A stretch of 41,061 nt of DNA from Collinsella aerofaciens (lineage in GTDB: Bacteria > Actinomycetota > Coriobacteriia > Coriobacteriales > Coriobacteriaceae). Under the pieces are notes generated by a model. It worked only from the letters and a program-made list of their open reading frames with translations. It made no database searches and had not been told where the DNA came from. Positions 8,838 through 18,097 of the stretch are shown piece after piece. Within the stretch, counting starts at the first letter, position 1, and the number at the start of each line of letters is the position of its first letter. Position numbers and translations under genes: made by a program. Location of the stretch: contig JAUUSS010000003.1 in assembly GCA_030841765.1 (NCBI GenBank), positions 1 to 41,061 on the forward strand. The letters are read 5' to 3'.

Positions 8838-8942
8838 ACTAAAGCCTCCTAATAACACAAGTACCGCGGCATCGCCGCTACAGCCCGCGTTTATACGGCT
8901 GTCATACTTCTCTAAAAGGATACCTGCTGCGCTGGAGGCAAT

Positions 8943-8964
8943 CGTAAAGGGAACGTAAAGAGAT
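8943..8964 (-). promoter_or_regulatory. 11-bp direct repeat upstream of pgeF-pst, Pho-box-like
   Basis: CGTAAAG occurs at 8943-8949 and again at 8954-8960 (CTTTACG on the transcribed strand), an exact 11-bp period. Binding sites of PhoB/PhoP-type regulators are 11-bp direct repeats placed just upstream of the -10 region. A possible -10, TATCCT on the minus strand, lies about 20 bp downstream. The motif does not match a named consensus well, so the call rests on spacing and position before a phosphate operon. Confidence 0.45.
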
Positions 8965-8992
8965 TGGAGGTTCTAGTTTACAAAGTCGAAAT

Positions 8993-9021
8993 AAAAAGGG
9001 CGCGTCCATACGGACACGCCC
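8993..9021 (-). terminator. Intrinsic terminator of ftsZ
   Basis: A 10-bp stem (GGGCGTGTCC / GGACGCGCCC on the minus strand, one G-U pair) with a 4-nt loop is followed by TTTTTA. It lies 26 bp after the ftsZ stop and separates the core dcw cluster from pgeF-pst. Confidence 0.85.
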
Positions 9022-9047
9022 CTGCGCACAACAATGCAAAGAACGAC

Positions 9048-10202
9048 TTAGAAGCTACCGCGCTTCAGGAAGTCGGGAAGCTCGAACTGATCGTTGCCGA
9101 AGTTAGGAAGCTCGGTGCCACCGACGTTGCGGGTCGGAGCGGCCTGAGCCGGGCTCGTGGCAGGAGCGGTGCGCTGCGGCTCAGCGGAGGCAGCGGCCTT
9201 GCTCTGAGACTGCTGAGCAGCAAAGAGCTCGTCCTGACGGTTGACGTTGGAGTCGGAGAAGCCCGTAGCGATGACGGTGATACGCACCTGATCGCTCAGG
9301 GACTCGTCGACAACGGTACCGAAGATGATGTTGGCCTCGGGGTCGACGGCGTTGGCGACAACGTCGGCGGCGTCGCTGATCTCCTGGATGCCCAGGTCCT
9401 TGGAACCGGCGATGGAGAGCAGCACGCGCGTGGCACCATCGATGGAGCTCTCGAGCAGCGGGCTGGAGATGGCCTGCTGGGCAGCGTCGACGGCACGGGT
9501 ATCCCCAGAAGAGGTACCGATACCCATCATGGCGGTACCGGCCTGCTTCATGATGGTCTTAACATCGGCGAAGTCCAGGTTGATGATACCGGGGACGGTG
9601 ATGAGGTCGGTGATGCCCTGGGTGCCCTGGGAAAGGACGCCATCGGCAATCGCGAAGGCCTCGAGCATGGTAGTCTTCTTCTCGGCGATGTCGAGCAGCT
9701 TATCGTTGGGGATGACGATCATGGTATCGACGCAATCGGAGAGGGTCTTAATGCCCTCCTCGGCGCTCTTCTTGCGCTTGCGGCCCTCGAAGGTGAAGGG
9801 CTTGGTCACGACGGCGACGGTCAGTGCGCCGACCTCGTTCATCGCGATATCGGCAACGATGGGAGCAGCGCCGGTACCGGTGCCACCGCCCTCGCCGCAG
9901 GTGATGAACACCATGTCGGCGCCAGCGAGCGCCTCGGCAATGTCGTCGCGGGACTCATCGGCAGCCTTGCGGCCAACCTCGGGGTTGGCGCCGGCGCCCA
10001 GGCCGCGGGTAAGGTCGGTGCCGATGTGCACCTTGATATCGGCATCAGAGATCGCGAGTGCCTGAGCATCGGTGTTGATGGCAACAAACTCGACGCCGCG
10101 GATGCCCTCTTCGATCATTCGATTGACCGCGTTGGTACCGCCGCCGCCGACGCCGACCACCTTAATGACGGCAAGGTAGTTGTTGATCTCTGTCTCGTGC
10201 AT
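9048..10202 (-). CDS. ftsZ: FtsZ, tubulin-like cell-division GTPase
   Basis: A 384-residue FtsZ, which polymerises into the Z-ring at midcell. The nucleotide-binding part opens with KVVGVGGGGTNAVNRM. The tubulin signature GEGGGTGTGAAPIVA and the T7-loop region (NLDFADVKTIM) follow. A variable Gln/Ala/Pro linker (about residues 315-370) precedes the conserved C-terminal peptide ELPDFLKRGSF, which in Actinobacteria binds SepF. The start at 10202 is chosen for GGAGG 6 bp upstream; the in-frame ATG at 10232 lies in the AT-rich leader. The gene is last in the core cluster and has a terminator. A 199-bp AT-rich gap upstream suggests its own promoter. Confidence 0.97.
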   Translation of the reverse strand: MHETEINNYLAVIKVVGVGGGGTNAVNRMIEEGIRGVEFVAINTDAQALAISDADIKVHIGTDLTRGLGAGANPEVGRKAADESRDDIAEALAGADMVFITCGEGGGTGTGAAPIVADIAMNEVGALTVAVVTKPFTFEGRKRKKSAEEGIKTLSDCVDTMIVIPNDKLLDIAEKKTTMLEAFAIADGVLSQGTQGITDLITVPGIINLDFADVKTIMKQAGTAMMGIGTSSGDTRAVDAAQQAISSPLLESSIDGATRVLLSIAGSKDLGIQEISDAADVVANAVDPEANIIFGTVVDESLSDQVRITVIATGFSDSNVNRQDELFAAQQSQSKAAASAEPQRTAPATSPAQAAPTRNVGGTELPNFGNDQFELPDFLKRGSF

Positions 10203-10401
10203 GTCGGTCCTCCGAAAAAAGGTTATAGCCATAGCATGGGTCGACCCCTGCGCACATTAACCTTCAGGTTGAAAGTAAATGCAAAGGTAAACCGTATTAT
10301 GGTTGCACATTATGAACGTATCAGTCAAATAATTGACCGTGAAAACCAAACAAACCAGATAAACGGCGTGGTATGGCCACTCAACAAAGCATCAACCAGC
10401 G
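10203..10401 (-). promoter_or_regulatory. AT-rich ftsQ-ftsZ spacer, probable ftsZ promoter region
   Basis: This 199-bp spacer is markedly more AT-rich than its surroundings. On the minus strand it contains TTGACT followed by two CATAAT hexamers 8 and 21 bp further on, so no pair has ideal 17-bp spacing. A 12-bp palindrome AACCTTCAGGTT lies at about 10259-10270. Extra promoters ahead of ftsZ are usual; the exact one cannot be fixed here. Confidence 0.4.
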
Positions 10402-11658
10402 CTATGAGGTCGGAGCATTCCTAAATGTGTAGTTGCCCGGAGAGCGCACATTGATATACGTTACGCCCTCTACCTGCGAAAGCAACTTGGTGACTACGCG
10501 TTCCTTCTTGGCGATATCGTCCGAATCGCCCAGCGACACCTCAATGCCGTTATTGAGGTTTGCCGAGATGGCTTCGACCGAAGGCGTGGAAATATCCTTG
10601 ACTTGTCCCAAGAACTCGCTCGAAAAACCACGCACATAATCCAGGCCGGCCTTAACGGCCTTGGAGCTCACCGCCTGGCCGGAAACTGGAGCGACATCCG
10701 CCGAGACATCAGTCAGCAACACCGCGCCATAGTGCTTAGCGAGCGCCAGTGCAGCATCGATGCCGGTCAGGGTATTTGAGCCCTGCCCTGTCGTGATGAC
10801 GTTGCCCTGGTCGTCCACTTCGACCGACGTCGACAGCGGGGCGATCCAGGTGTCATCATCCCCGATGGCCCAGGCTAGGTCATCGGAGCTGATATAGGCA
10901 ATTGCGATGACCTTGCGCTCCATAGGCGTAATGATGAGCGTATGCGGGAACTGACGCTGAACATCCACGCCCGAGACCCACGGGTTCTGCTTGAGGTCCT
11001 CGGTAATCTGGTCGGGATCGACGTTAAAAAGCGACGTTCCCTCGGGCAAATCGATCAGCTGGATAGCATCGTGCTTCGTCACATGCTCGCTGCCTTGAAT
11101 CTGAATATCAGTGGCGGTAAACAATCCAGAGTTAATCACCACGATGGCAACGACGACGAGCACGGCCAAGACGGCCAGAACGCCGCCCACGATTTTGCCT
11201 TTGCCTGTAACGACAGAAGCGGCGTCTGATGTTTTATTTGCCATCGCCCCAAGTGAAGACAACGGGTTGACGCCTTTTTTACCCGAAGGCTTCTTGGCGG
11301 TAGCCGGCACCGATGTCAGCGAGCGCGGTTTCGATGCGCCCAGCGTGCGACCCGGACGCAGCGTTTTAGTTCCCGTCGGTGGCTTAGGAGTTGCCATGGG
11401 ACGGGCAGGCTTGGCGCCCATAACAGGCTTTGACGTCACCGAGGGACGCGAGGACTTTTTTGCGGCCGGACGATTACCGAGCTGCGAGCCGACGACCGGA
11501 CGACTGGTCTGTCGAGCATGCCCGACAGACTTAGAGTGCGCGACGGTATTGCGTTGAGGTTTGGCAGGCGCGCCGGAACGCCCTCCGGCGCGGCGGAAGG
11601 TGGGTTTCGATGCTCTAGAAGCCGAGGAATTTAACTTCCGGTCTGAGCTCGATGCCAT
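10402..11658 (-). CDS. ftsQ: FtsQ/DivIB, POTRA-domain divisome protein
   Basis: A 418-residue single-pass membrane protein that joins FtsL and the septal synthase in the divisome. The first 150 residues are cytoplasmic, strongly basic and Lys/Pro/Arg/Ala-rich with repeated KP and RP units. One membrane segment follows (GVLAVLAVLVVVAIVVI). Outside lies the POTRA domain (IQIQGSEHVTKHDAIQLIDL, then GTSLFNVDPDQITEDLKQNP) and the FtsQ beta domain (FPHTLIITPMERKVIAIA). It begins inside murB, overlapping it by 44 bp, with GGGAGG just upstream of the ATG. The N-terminal part is several times longer than in E. coli FtsQ. Confidence 0.9.
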   Translation of the reverse strand: MASSSDRKLNSSASRASKPTFRRAGGRSGAPAKPQRNTVAHSKSVGHARQTSRPVVGSQLGNRPAAKKSSRPSVTSKPVMGAKPARPMATPKPPTGTKTLRPGRTLGASKPRSLTSVPATAKKPSGKKGVNPLSSLGAMANKTSDAASVVTGKGKIVGGVLAVLAVLVVVAIVVINSGLFTATDIQIQGSEHVTKHDAIQLIDLPEGTSLFNVDPDQITEDLKQNPWVSGVDVQRQFPHTLIITPMERKVIAIAYISSDDLAWAIGDDDTWIAPLSTSVEVDDQGNVITTGQGSNTLTGIDAALALAKHYGAVLLTDVSADVAPVSGQAVSSKAVKAGLDYVRGFSSEFLGQVKDISTPSVEAISANLNNGIEVSLGDSDDIAKKERVVTKLLSQVEGVTYINVRSPGNYTFRNAPTS

Positions 11659-12526
11659 ACGCCTCCCTCACCTTTCCGTGCACATGTCTGATAACCGCGG
11701 CAACGTCATCGGCCGAGGCAGTTCCGTTATTAACGATAAAATTAGCGTGAACGGGCGAAACTTCCGCGCCGCCAATCGAAAAACCCTTTAATCCACAATC
11801 CTCGATAAGCTTGCCCACGCTCGCATCGGGCGGGTTGCGAAAGACCGACCCGCAGGATGCGCGACCCATGGGCTGTGTACGCTTGCGCCTCGTCAGGTAC
11901 CGCTCCATGCGCTCGCGAATGTCGGCCTTGGGCGCCAGTTTAAGCTTGAGCACGCACTCGAGGATGATCTCATTGCGGGGAAGGCTACATTCGCGGTAGC
12001 CCCAAGTGATCTCGGACCCCGCATAATGTTTGATACCGGATGCCGGGTCAAACGTTACGACATCCTCAACCAGCGAGCCAATCCACTCGGTCCGTGTGCC
12101 GGCATTCATAGATATCGCACCGCCAACCGAACCAGGGATGCCAACGGCAAACTCAAGGCCCGAGAGGCTACGCGACAGGGCATCGTTGACCAGGCGCGCA
12201 AACATCACGCCCGCACCGACCGTCAGCGTACAACCGTCATCGGCAACAACCGTGCGCTGAAACTCACGTCCGAGCGAAATGACGGCGCCGCGATAACCGC
12301 CATCGGCAACCAGCAGATTGGAGCCCTTGCCGATGATGACCCACGGCACCTGCTCGCGATCGAGCACCGCCACGGCGCGGCGGAGGGCATGATAGCTATG
12401 GCACGTCACAAAGAGGTCGGCCTTGCCGCCGATACGATAGCTCGTATGACGCGCAAGGCGCTCGTCCTCGATCACATCCGTGTCGATCATGCCCGAGAGC
12501 GCCATGACGGCGTTAAACAGACCCAT
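11615..12526 (-). CDS. murB: MurB, UDP-N-acetylenolpyruvoylglucosamine reductase
   Basis: A 303-residue FAD- and NADPH-dependent enzyme that makes UDP-MurNAc. FAD-binding marks are HTSYRIGGKAD, WVIIGKGSNLLVADGGYRG and SGLEFAVGIPGSVGGAISMN. The catalytic-site segments are YRECSL and PMGRASCGSVFRNP, where the Ser acts as proton donor, and the C-terminal LIEDCGLKGFSIGGAEVSPVHANFIVN-type region is complete (positions 11700-11800). This is the short type II form. The start lies 5 bp after the murC stop with no clear ribosome site, so translation is probably coupled; internal ATGs at 12505 and 12490 are alternatives. Confidence 0.95.
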   Translation of the reverse strand: MGLFNAVMALSGMIDTDVIEDERLARHTSYRIGGKADLFVTCHSYHALRRAVAVLDREQVPWVIIGKGSNLLVADGGYRGAVISLGREFQRTVVADDGCTLTVGAGVMFARLVNDALSRSLSGLEFAVGIPGSVGGAISMNAGTRTEWIGSLVEDVVTFDPASGIKHYAGSEITWGYRECSLPRNEIILECVLKLKLAPKADIRERMERYLTRRKRTQPMGRASCGSVFRNPPDASVGKLIEDCGLKGFSIGGAEVSPVHANFIVNNGTASADDVAAVIRHVHGKVREAYGIELRPEVKFLGF

Positions 12527-12531
12527 TAGAC

Positions 12532-13950
12532 TTAAGCGTCTTTCTTGGCAGTCAGATACTCAATGAACTCGGGACCGACGGTCGTAACGTCACCGGCACC
12601 CATAGTGAGCAGCAGGTCGCCCTCGCCCACCATCTGCTCGAGCTCCTGATTGAGCTCAAGACGGCTGGAGCAGTACACGACCTCCTTGCCAGGATGCTTG
12701 GCGCGCACGGTATCGGCGAGCATCTTAGAGGTGACACCCGGAATGGGCATCTCGCCAGCCGAGAACACATCAATCAGCAGCAGTTTATCGGCATTGGCAA
12801 ATGCATCGGCAAAGTCGTCGCACAGGGCCTGCAGGCGCGAATAGCGGTGCGGCTGGAACACGACGTCGACGTGCTTGTAGCCCAGCGACGAAGCAGCAGC
12901 AAGCGTCGCCTTGATCTCGGTGGGGTGATGGCCGTAATCATCGACCACGGTGATGCCATCGATATCGCCCACGTGGGTAAAGCGACGGCGGACGCCCTCA
13001 AAGCTCGAGAGCGCCTTGGCGGCGGCGTCGATGTCAAGGCCCAGGACATGGGCGACGGTGAGCACCGCCGTGGCGTTGAGCATGTTGTGGCGACCGGGAT
13101 TGCTCTTGATCTCCACAGCGTGCTCAGTGCCGTCCTCAAAGCGAACGATAAAATCGCTCTGGATGCCCTTGACATCCGGGTGCATGCAGACGATGTCGTT
13201 GCTCTCGGCAAAGCCGTAGGAAAGCACGTGACGACCCGTCGACTTGGCGAGCTCGACCAGATGCGGGTCCTCACCGCAGACGATGACGGTGCCGTCCTCG
13301 CCCACCAGGCTCATGAATTTGGCGAAAGTTGCCTCGATCTCCTCGATACCCGAGTAGTGATCGAGGTGGTCGGCCTCGACGTTGGTCACGATGACCACGT
13401 TGGGGTTCAGGAACAGGAAGGAGCTGTCGGACTCGTCGGCCTCAGCGACAAAGTAGTCGCCCGAGCCGTTCTTGCCGTTCGTGTCATAGCCCTCGACGAT
13501 GCCACCGATCAAGAAGCTCGGATCCAGACCCATGCGGTCGAGCATGGTGGCGCACATCGAAGACGTGGTGGTCTTGCCATGCGTGCCGGCAACAGCGACG
13601 GTGGTGTAGCCGTGGCCCAAAGCAGAGAGCATCTTAGCACGGGGCCACACGGGAATACCAAGCTCGCGAGCGCGCACGAGTTCAGGGTTGGACTCCGGAA
13701 TAGCGGTGGAGACAACAACCACGTCGGGCTTGACCTCGTCGATCGTGGCGGCCTCATGGCCCACATGCACCTTCACACCAGCGCGGGTAAGCTGGCGGAT
13801 ATAACGTGACGTCTTAAGGTCGGAGCCGGTAACGGCATAACCGCGCTCGTGCAGAACGAGGGCGATGCCGCTCATGCCGGCGCCGCCGATACCGATAAAG
13901 TGGGCGCTCTTAAACTCGGGCGCGGAGGTTGCAGTCTGGGAATCAGCCAT
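12532..13950 (-). CDS. murC: MurC, UDP-MurNAc:L-alanine ligase
   Basis: A 472-residue cytoplasmic Mur ligase that adds L-Ala to UDP-MurNAc. The N-terminal UDP-binding domain begins with HFIGIGGAGMSGIALVL. The ATP P-loop is VAVAGTHGKTTTSSM, and the central domain contains VTNVEADHLDHY. The C-terminal part starts near GVRRRFTHVG and includes VVDDYGHHPTEIKATLAA and QPHRYSRL. The ATG at 13950 is chosen because AAGGAG lies 11 bp upstream; a GTG at 13977 has no ribosome site. The gene lies between murG (97 bp gap) and murB. Confidence 0.96.
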   Translation of the reverse strand: MADSQTATSAPEFKSAHFIGIGGAGMSGIALVLHERGYAVTGSDLKTSRYIRQLTRAGVKVHVGHEAATIDEVKPDVVVVSTAIPESNPELVRARELGIPVWPRAKMLSALGHGYTTVAVAGTHGKTTTSSMCATMLDRMGLDPSFLIGGIVEGYDTNGKNGSGDYFVAEADESDSSFLFLNPNVVIVTNVEADHLDHYSGIEEIEATFAKFMSLVGEDGTVIVCGEDPHLVELAKSTGRHVLSYGFAESNDIVCMHPDVKGIQSDFIVRFEDGTEHAVEIKSNPGRHNMLNATAVLTVAHVLGLDIDAAAKALSSFEGVRRRFTHVGDIDGITVVDDYGHHPTEIKATLAAASSLGYKHVDVVFQPHRYSRLQALCDDFADAFANADKLLLIDVFSAGEMPIPGVTSKMLADTVRAKHPGKEVVYCSSRLELNQELEQMVGEGDLLLTMGAGDVTTVGPEFIEYLTAKKDA

Positions 13951-14047
13951 GTGCTCGTGTACTCCTTGCGTAAACACTGCCTGTAACCCGTTAACTGTAC
14001 CGCACCTACCGCATCAGCGCGAGGGCGACCGACGATATCCCGTCTAA

Positions 14048-15163
14048 CTAACGCAAACCCTCTACCGCATCCGCCAGAAGAGCGGCGGCCCTATCCTGGG
14101 CCAGACCACGCGCCGCCTGACGCATGGCGTCGCGCGCCGCCGCGTCATCGACCAGGTGCAGCAGTTCATCGGCAAAGGCAGAACCGTCGATATCGGCATC
14201 GGCGCAGAGCACGCCGGCCCCAGCGTCGACCAGATAACGGGCATTGGTGGTTTGGTGGTCGGCCGTCGCATGCGGGTACGGCACGAGCACCGAAGGCACG
14301 GCGAGTGCAGCGATCTCGGCCACGCTCGATGCGCCCGAACGCGAGAGCACCAAATCGGCAGCAGCCAGCATATCGCCCATGTTGTCGATGTAAGGCTGGA
14401 CGCGGTAACGCTTCGCCTCCTCGGGCGTCAGCGCCAAAGCGCGCTCGGTCTCCTCAAAGCCGTCGGCACCCGTCGAATGCAACACATAGAGGTTCTTGCG
14501 CGAAAGCAGCTCGTTTTTGAGCGAAGCCACACGCTCGTTGAGGTGCTGGGCGCCAAGTGAACCGCCAAAGACGAGCAGCAGCGTAGCGTCCTCGGGAACG
14601 CCAAGTGCCTTGCGGCCGCGAGCGCGATCGCCCTCGATCACCGAGCGACGTACGGGGTTGCCGGTCATGAGCACGTGGTCAGGGTCACCTTCGCGCTCAA
14701 AGACCGAACGCGCTGCCGGCACCGAGATGCACACGCGGGCGGCGTGGGAGTTCATCATCTTGTTGGCCAGGCCCGGAACAGAGTTCTGCTCATGCAGCAG
14801 ATACGGAACGCCCGCGCCCTTGCACCACCCCAGCAGCGGAACCTCGACATAGGCACCAAAACCAATGGCGGCATCGGGCTTGCCGACCTTTGAGAAATGA
14901 CTGGCGAGCGCACGCTTGGCTTTGTTGACACGCCACAGCGAGGTCAGCGCCGTCCAAGGACGGGAGCGGTCGAAGCCCGTGACCGTAATGGGCACAAAAT
15001 CAAACCCAGCCTCGGGGACCAGACGACCCTCGAGCTTGCGCGACTGGCCCACGAACACAACGTGGTGGCCACGGTCACGCAGCTCTTCGGCCAAGGCGAG
15101 CGCGGGGTTGATGTGCCCGGCCGTGCCGCCGGCTGCAATAGCAACGGTCATTTTATCGGTCAT
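14048..15163 (-). CDS. murG: MurG, lipid II-forming GlcNAc transferase
   Basis: A 371-residue GT28 glycosyltransferase acting on the inner face of the membrane; it moves GlcNAc from UDP-GlcNAc to lipid I. The N-terminal motif AIAAGGTAGHINPALALAEE binds the lipid-linked acceptor. The second glycine-rich part is VFGGSLGAQHLNERV, and the UDP-GlcNAc site lies in SRSGASSVAEIAALAVPSVL and ATADHQTTNA. AAGGGA lies 5 bp before the ATG at 15163, which itself overlaps the end of ftsW by 11 bp. An upstream GTG at 15181 is less likely. Confidence 0.96.
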   Translation of the reverse strand: MTDKMTVAIAAGGTAGHINPALALAEELRDRGHHVVFVGQSRKLEGRLVPEAGFDFVPITVTGFDRSRPWTALTSLWRVNKAKRALASHFSKVGKPDAAIGFGAYVEVPLLGWCKGAGVPYLLHEQNSVPGLANKMMNSHAARVCISVPAARSVFEREGDPDHVLMTGNPVRRSVIEGDRARGRKALGVPEDATLLLVFGGSLGAQHLNERVASLKNELLSRKNLYVLHSTGADGFEETERALALTPEEAKRYRVQPYIDNMGDMLAAADLVLSRSGASSVAEIAALAVPSVLVPYPHATADHQTTNARYLVDAGAGVLCADADIDGSAFADELLHLVDDAAARDAMRQAARGLAQDRAAALLADAVEGLR

Positions 15164-16673
15164 GGTAGTCCCTTCGTACACGCGGTCCCTGGTCGTCGGT
15201 ACGCAGACGCGCCGACGGGTCCGAGTTCAAATCGATTCGATTATATCCGCCGCCCGCGTTGCGAGGGCTGGGGCGCTGCGGACGACCTTGCGGAGCCGTT
15301 CGCTGACGCGGGCGGGCTGCCGGCTCGGTCGCAGAGCCATCCAGGACGGTAAAACCGTTACGCGAAGAACGCTCGCCGCGCACGTGGGGCACGCCGGCGG
15401 TACTCTCATCCATAACGGCAAAGCTCTCACGGCGGCGGTCATACTCATCGCGGCGGGCGCTCTCGTACGAAACGCGCAAGATCAACCCGGCAAGCATGAG
15501 CGACACAATAATCGACGAACCGCCGTAGCTAATAAACGGCAGCGGTTTGCCCGTCATGGGAAACACGTTGAGGATGCCCAGCGCATTAATCAAAAACTGC
15601 ACCGCGAGAATGACCGCGGAGCCAGACGCCATAAGCGCGCCCCGACGATCGGTCGCCTGCTCGGCAATGCGAAACGCCGAGTAGATCAGCATCGCAAGCA
15701 CCAAGAAGAACAGCACGGTTCCGACAAAACCGACTTCCTCGCCAATGATGGCCAGGATGTAGTCGTTGTGCGCTTCGGGCAGATACGAGTACTTCATGGT
15801 TGAGTTGCCAATGCCGCGGCCGAACAGACCGCCCGAGGCAAAGGCCATGATTGCAAGCGTGGCCTGATAGCCGTCACCATACTCGTCGGCCCAAGGGTTC
15901 AAGGCAACCTGAATACGCACCATACGGTACGGCTCTGCGACAAGCGCAATCACGATCACGAGAATGCCGAAGATTAGCACGCCGATGATAAATCTGGGGT
16001 CGAGACCCGCAAACAACGCCATGCACATGAGGGTCAACAGGATGATCAGGACAGTACCGAAATCGGGCTGGATAAAGATCAGAAAGAGCGAAATGCCCAG
16101 GTAGATGCCCATCTTGCGAAGGAATTCGTTGATGTTGCCACCGGGCGAAAAGAAGCGATCAAGCATGATGGCCGAATACGCAATGGCAAATGGCTTTAAA
16201 AACTCGGAAGGCTGGAACTGAATACCGGCGATGTTGAGCCAGCGCGTGGCGCCACGGCTGCCGCTGCCCACCAAGAACACCAGAAGCAGTAGCCCTATCA
16301 TGCCGATAAGGAAGATCCTGAGCACATCCTCCCCAAACCAGCTGTCCGGCAAAACGCGCACGATGGCAATCAGCGCCAGAACACCGACCACGGCAAACGC
16401 GGCCTGTCGACCCAGAAAAAACGTCGCCGAGCCATTCTCGTGCAGCGCCTCGACCGAAGACGCCGAGTACACCATCAGCAGGCCAAAGCATACCAAGGTA
16501 AACAAGCAGGCCATGAATATCAAACGGGGGCGCATGATACGGGCGGGAACGCCGGCAATATAGCGTTCGCTAAACGACTGCCCACCGTGGCTGGAACGCG
16601 GTGTGGTGCGACGTGAGGAAGCACGGTCCGAGTCGGGCCTCCTCATACCTTGTCGGGGGCTCTCCTCTCTCAC
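15153..16673 (-). CDS. ftsW: FtsW, SEDS-family septal peptidoglycan polymerase
   Basis: A 506-residue SEDS glycosyltransferase that polymerises lipid II at the septum with its partner PBP. About ten membrane segments run from residue 48 to 405. Family marks include GATRWLNIAGIQFQPSEFLK, IQPDFGTVLI, the SGGLFGRGIGNS loop, YLPEAHNDYILAIIGEE and PLPFISYGGSS. The start is a GTG with AGGGG 5 bp upstream. Both ends are unusually extended: a basic, Ser/Arg-rich head of about 45 residues and an Arg-rich tail of about 95 residues. It is called FtsW rather than RodA because of its place between murD and murG. Confidence 0.94.
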   Translation of the reverse strand: MREESPRQGMRRPDSDRASSRRTTPRSSHGGQSFSERYIAGVPARIMRPRLIFMACLFTLVCFGLLMVYSASSVEALHENGSATFFLGRQAAFAVVGVLALIAIVRVLPDSWFGEDVLRIFLIGMIGLLLLVFLVGSGSRGATRWLNIAGIQFQPSEFLKPFAIAYSAIMLDRFFSPGGNINEFLRKMGIYLGISLFLIFIQPDFGTVLIILLTLMCMALFAGLDPRFIIGVLIFGILVIVIALVAEPYRMVRIQVALNPWADEYGDGYQATLAIMAFASGGLFGRGIGNSTMKYSYLPEAHNDYILAIIGEEVGFVGTVLFFLVLAMLIYSAFRIAEQATDRRGALMASGSAVILAVQFLINALGILNVFPMTGKPLPFISYGGSSIIVSLMLAGLILRVSYESARRDEYDRRRESFAVMDESTAGVPHVRGERSSRNGFTVLDGSATEPAARPRQRTAPQGRPQRPSPRNAGGGYNRIDLNSDPSARLRTDDQGPRVRRDYHDR

Positions 16674-16681
16674 CGCAACCC

Positions 16682-18088
16682 CTATTCCATTTGTGATTTC
16701 GCTGTAGCGGCAAGCTGAGCCACGTAGTCCTTAAACACGCGGCCGCGCTCCTCATAGCCCGAGAACTCATCGAACGAAGAGCAGGCAGGAGAAAGTAAGA
16801 TCACATCGCCACGGCTCGAAAGCGAACGGGCAACGTCCACGGCGTCGCGCAGGTCATCCGCCTGGGCGATATCCACATCGCCATCGACATCAGCCTCGTC
16901 CATAGCGGCGGTGAAGCGCTCGCGCGCATCGCCAAAGCAGACGACCGAGCGCACGTTGTCCATAACGACGCGCGCGAAATCCGTGAGCGGCGTGCCCTTA
17001 TCGTGGCCGCCGAGCAGCAAGATCACGTCGTCATCGGGAAATGCCGTCAGTGCCTTCTCGACCGCATCGGTGTTGGTCGCCTTGGAATCGTTGACGTAGC
17101 GCACGCCGTCAATCTCGCCACACGGCTCCACGCGGTGCTCGAGCGGCTGGAACGAGGCAAGACCGCGGCAGACACCATCGACATCGGCACCGACCGCCAA
17201 GGCAGCCGTGGCAGCGCACAGGGCATTGATAACATTGTGATGGCCCGAGATCTTGAGCTCGGATGTAGCGATGAGCGGGGTCTCGACACCCTTCAGACGC
17301 ACGATCATCTTGCCATCGCGCACAAAGGCGGCATCCTCGCCCTCAGGCTCGTCAAAGGCAACCTTGCAGATGCGACGACCCGGCGTGTAGATGTACTCAT
17401 CGAACTCGTGAATGCCGGCGTCTTCGACGTCGACAACCACCAGATCGTCATCGACCATATTGTCAAACAGTTTGATCTTGGCAAGCGCATAGTTCTTATG
17501 GCTCTTATGCCAGCCCAAGTGGTCGGGAGTGATGTTGAGCAGCACCGCCACGCGGGGGTGGAGCTCGGTTGTCGTAGCAATCTGATAGCTCGAGAGCTCA
17601 GCCACAAACCACTCGTTGTGGGCTCGGCCGTCAATCTCGTTGACCGGCGGCTCGCCGATGTTGCCGACAGCTACACTGGCCTCGCCGGCAGCCTTGAGCA
17701 GATAATCAGTCAGCGACGTGGTGGTCGTCTTGCCGTTGGTGCCCGTGATGGCAATCCAGTTATCGGGCGACAGGCGATAGGCAAACTCGGGCTCACCCAT
17801 AATCTGGGCGGCATGCTCGCGCCCGGCCTTAAAGAAGCCCGAGAACTCCGAGATGCCCGGGCACGTCACGCATACGTCATAGGCGCCCTCGACCTGTTCG
17901 GTCCCATAGACAAACGACGCACCAGCAGCCTCGAGCGTACGCGTGGCGTCATTGGGCTCAGAGGTGCCGCCGCCATACACGGTAACGGCGCTCACGCGCT
18001 CGGGATGTGCCAGCGCCCAGCGGGCGACATCGAGACCGGATTTGCCCTGACCCAAAACGAGCAGGCTAAAGACATCAGCAAGAGGCAT
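16682..18088 (-). CDS. murD: MurD, UDP-MurNAc-L-Ala:D-glutamate ligase
   Basis: A 468-residue Mur ligase that adds D-Glu. The N-terminal domain opens with LLVLGQGKSGLDVARWAL. The ATP-binding loop is WIAITGTNGKTTTTSLTDYLL, and ELSSYQIATT plus LLNITPDHLGWHKS mark the central domain. The C-terminal domain includes LEHRVEPCGEIDGVRYVNDS, SKATNTDAVEKAL and LLLGGHDKG, and ends with LLSPACSSFDEFSGYEERG. The start follows the mraY stop after 9 bp with GGGATAG upstream. Confidence 0.95.
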   Translation of the reverse strand: MPLADVFSLLVLGQGKSGLDVARWALAHPERVSAVTVYGGGTSEPNDATRTLEAAGASFVYGTEQVEGAYDVCVTCPGISEFSGFFKAGREHAAQIMGEPEFAYRLSPDNWIAITGTNGKTTTTSLTDYLLKAAGEASVAVGNIGEPPVNEIDGRAHNEWFVAELSSYQIATTTELHPRVAVLLNITPDHLGWHKSHKNYALAKIKLFDNMVDDDLVVVDVEDAGIHEFDEYIYTPGRRICKVAFDEPEGEDAAFVRDGKMIVRLKGVETPLIATSELKISGHHNVINALCAATAALAVGADVDGVCRGLASFQPLEHRVEPCGEIDGVRYVNDSKATNTDAVEKALTAFPDDDVILLLGGHDKGTPLTDFARVVMDNVRSVVCFGDARERFTAAMDEADVDGDVDIAQADDLRDAVDVARSLSSRGDVILLSPACSSFDEFSGYEERGRVFKDYVAQLAATAKSQME

Positions 18089-18097
18089 GAAAGACCA

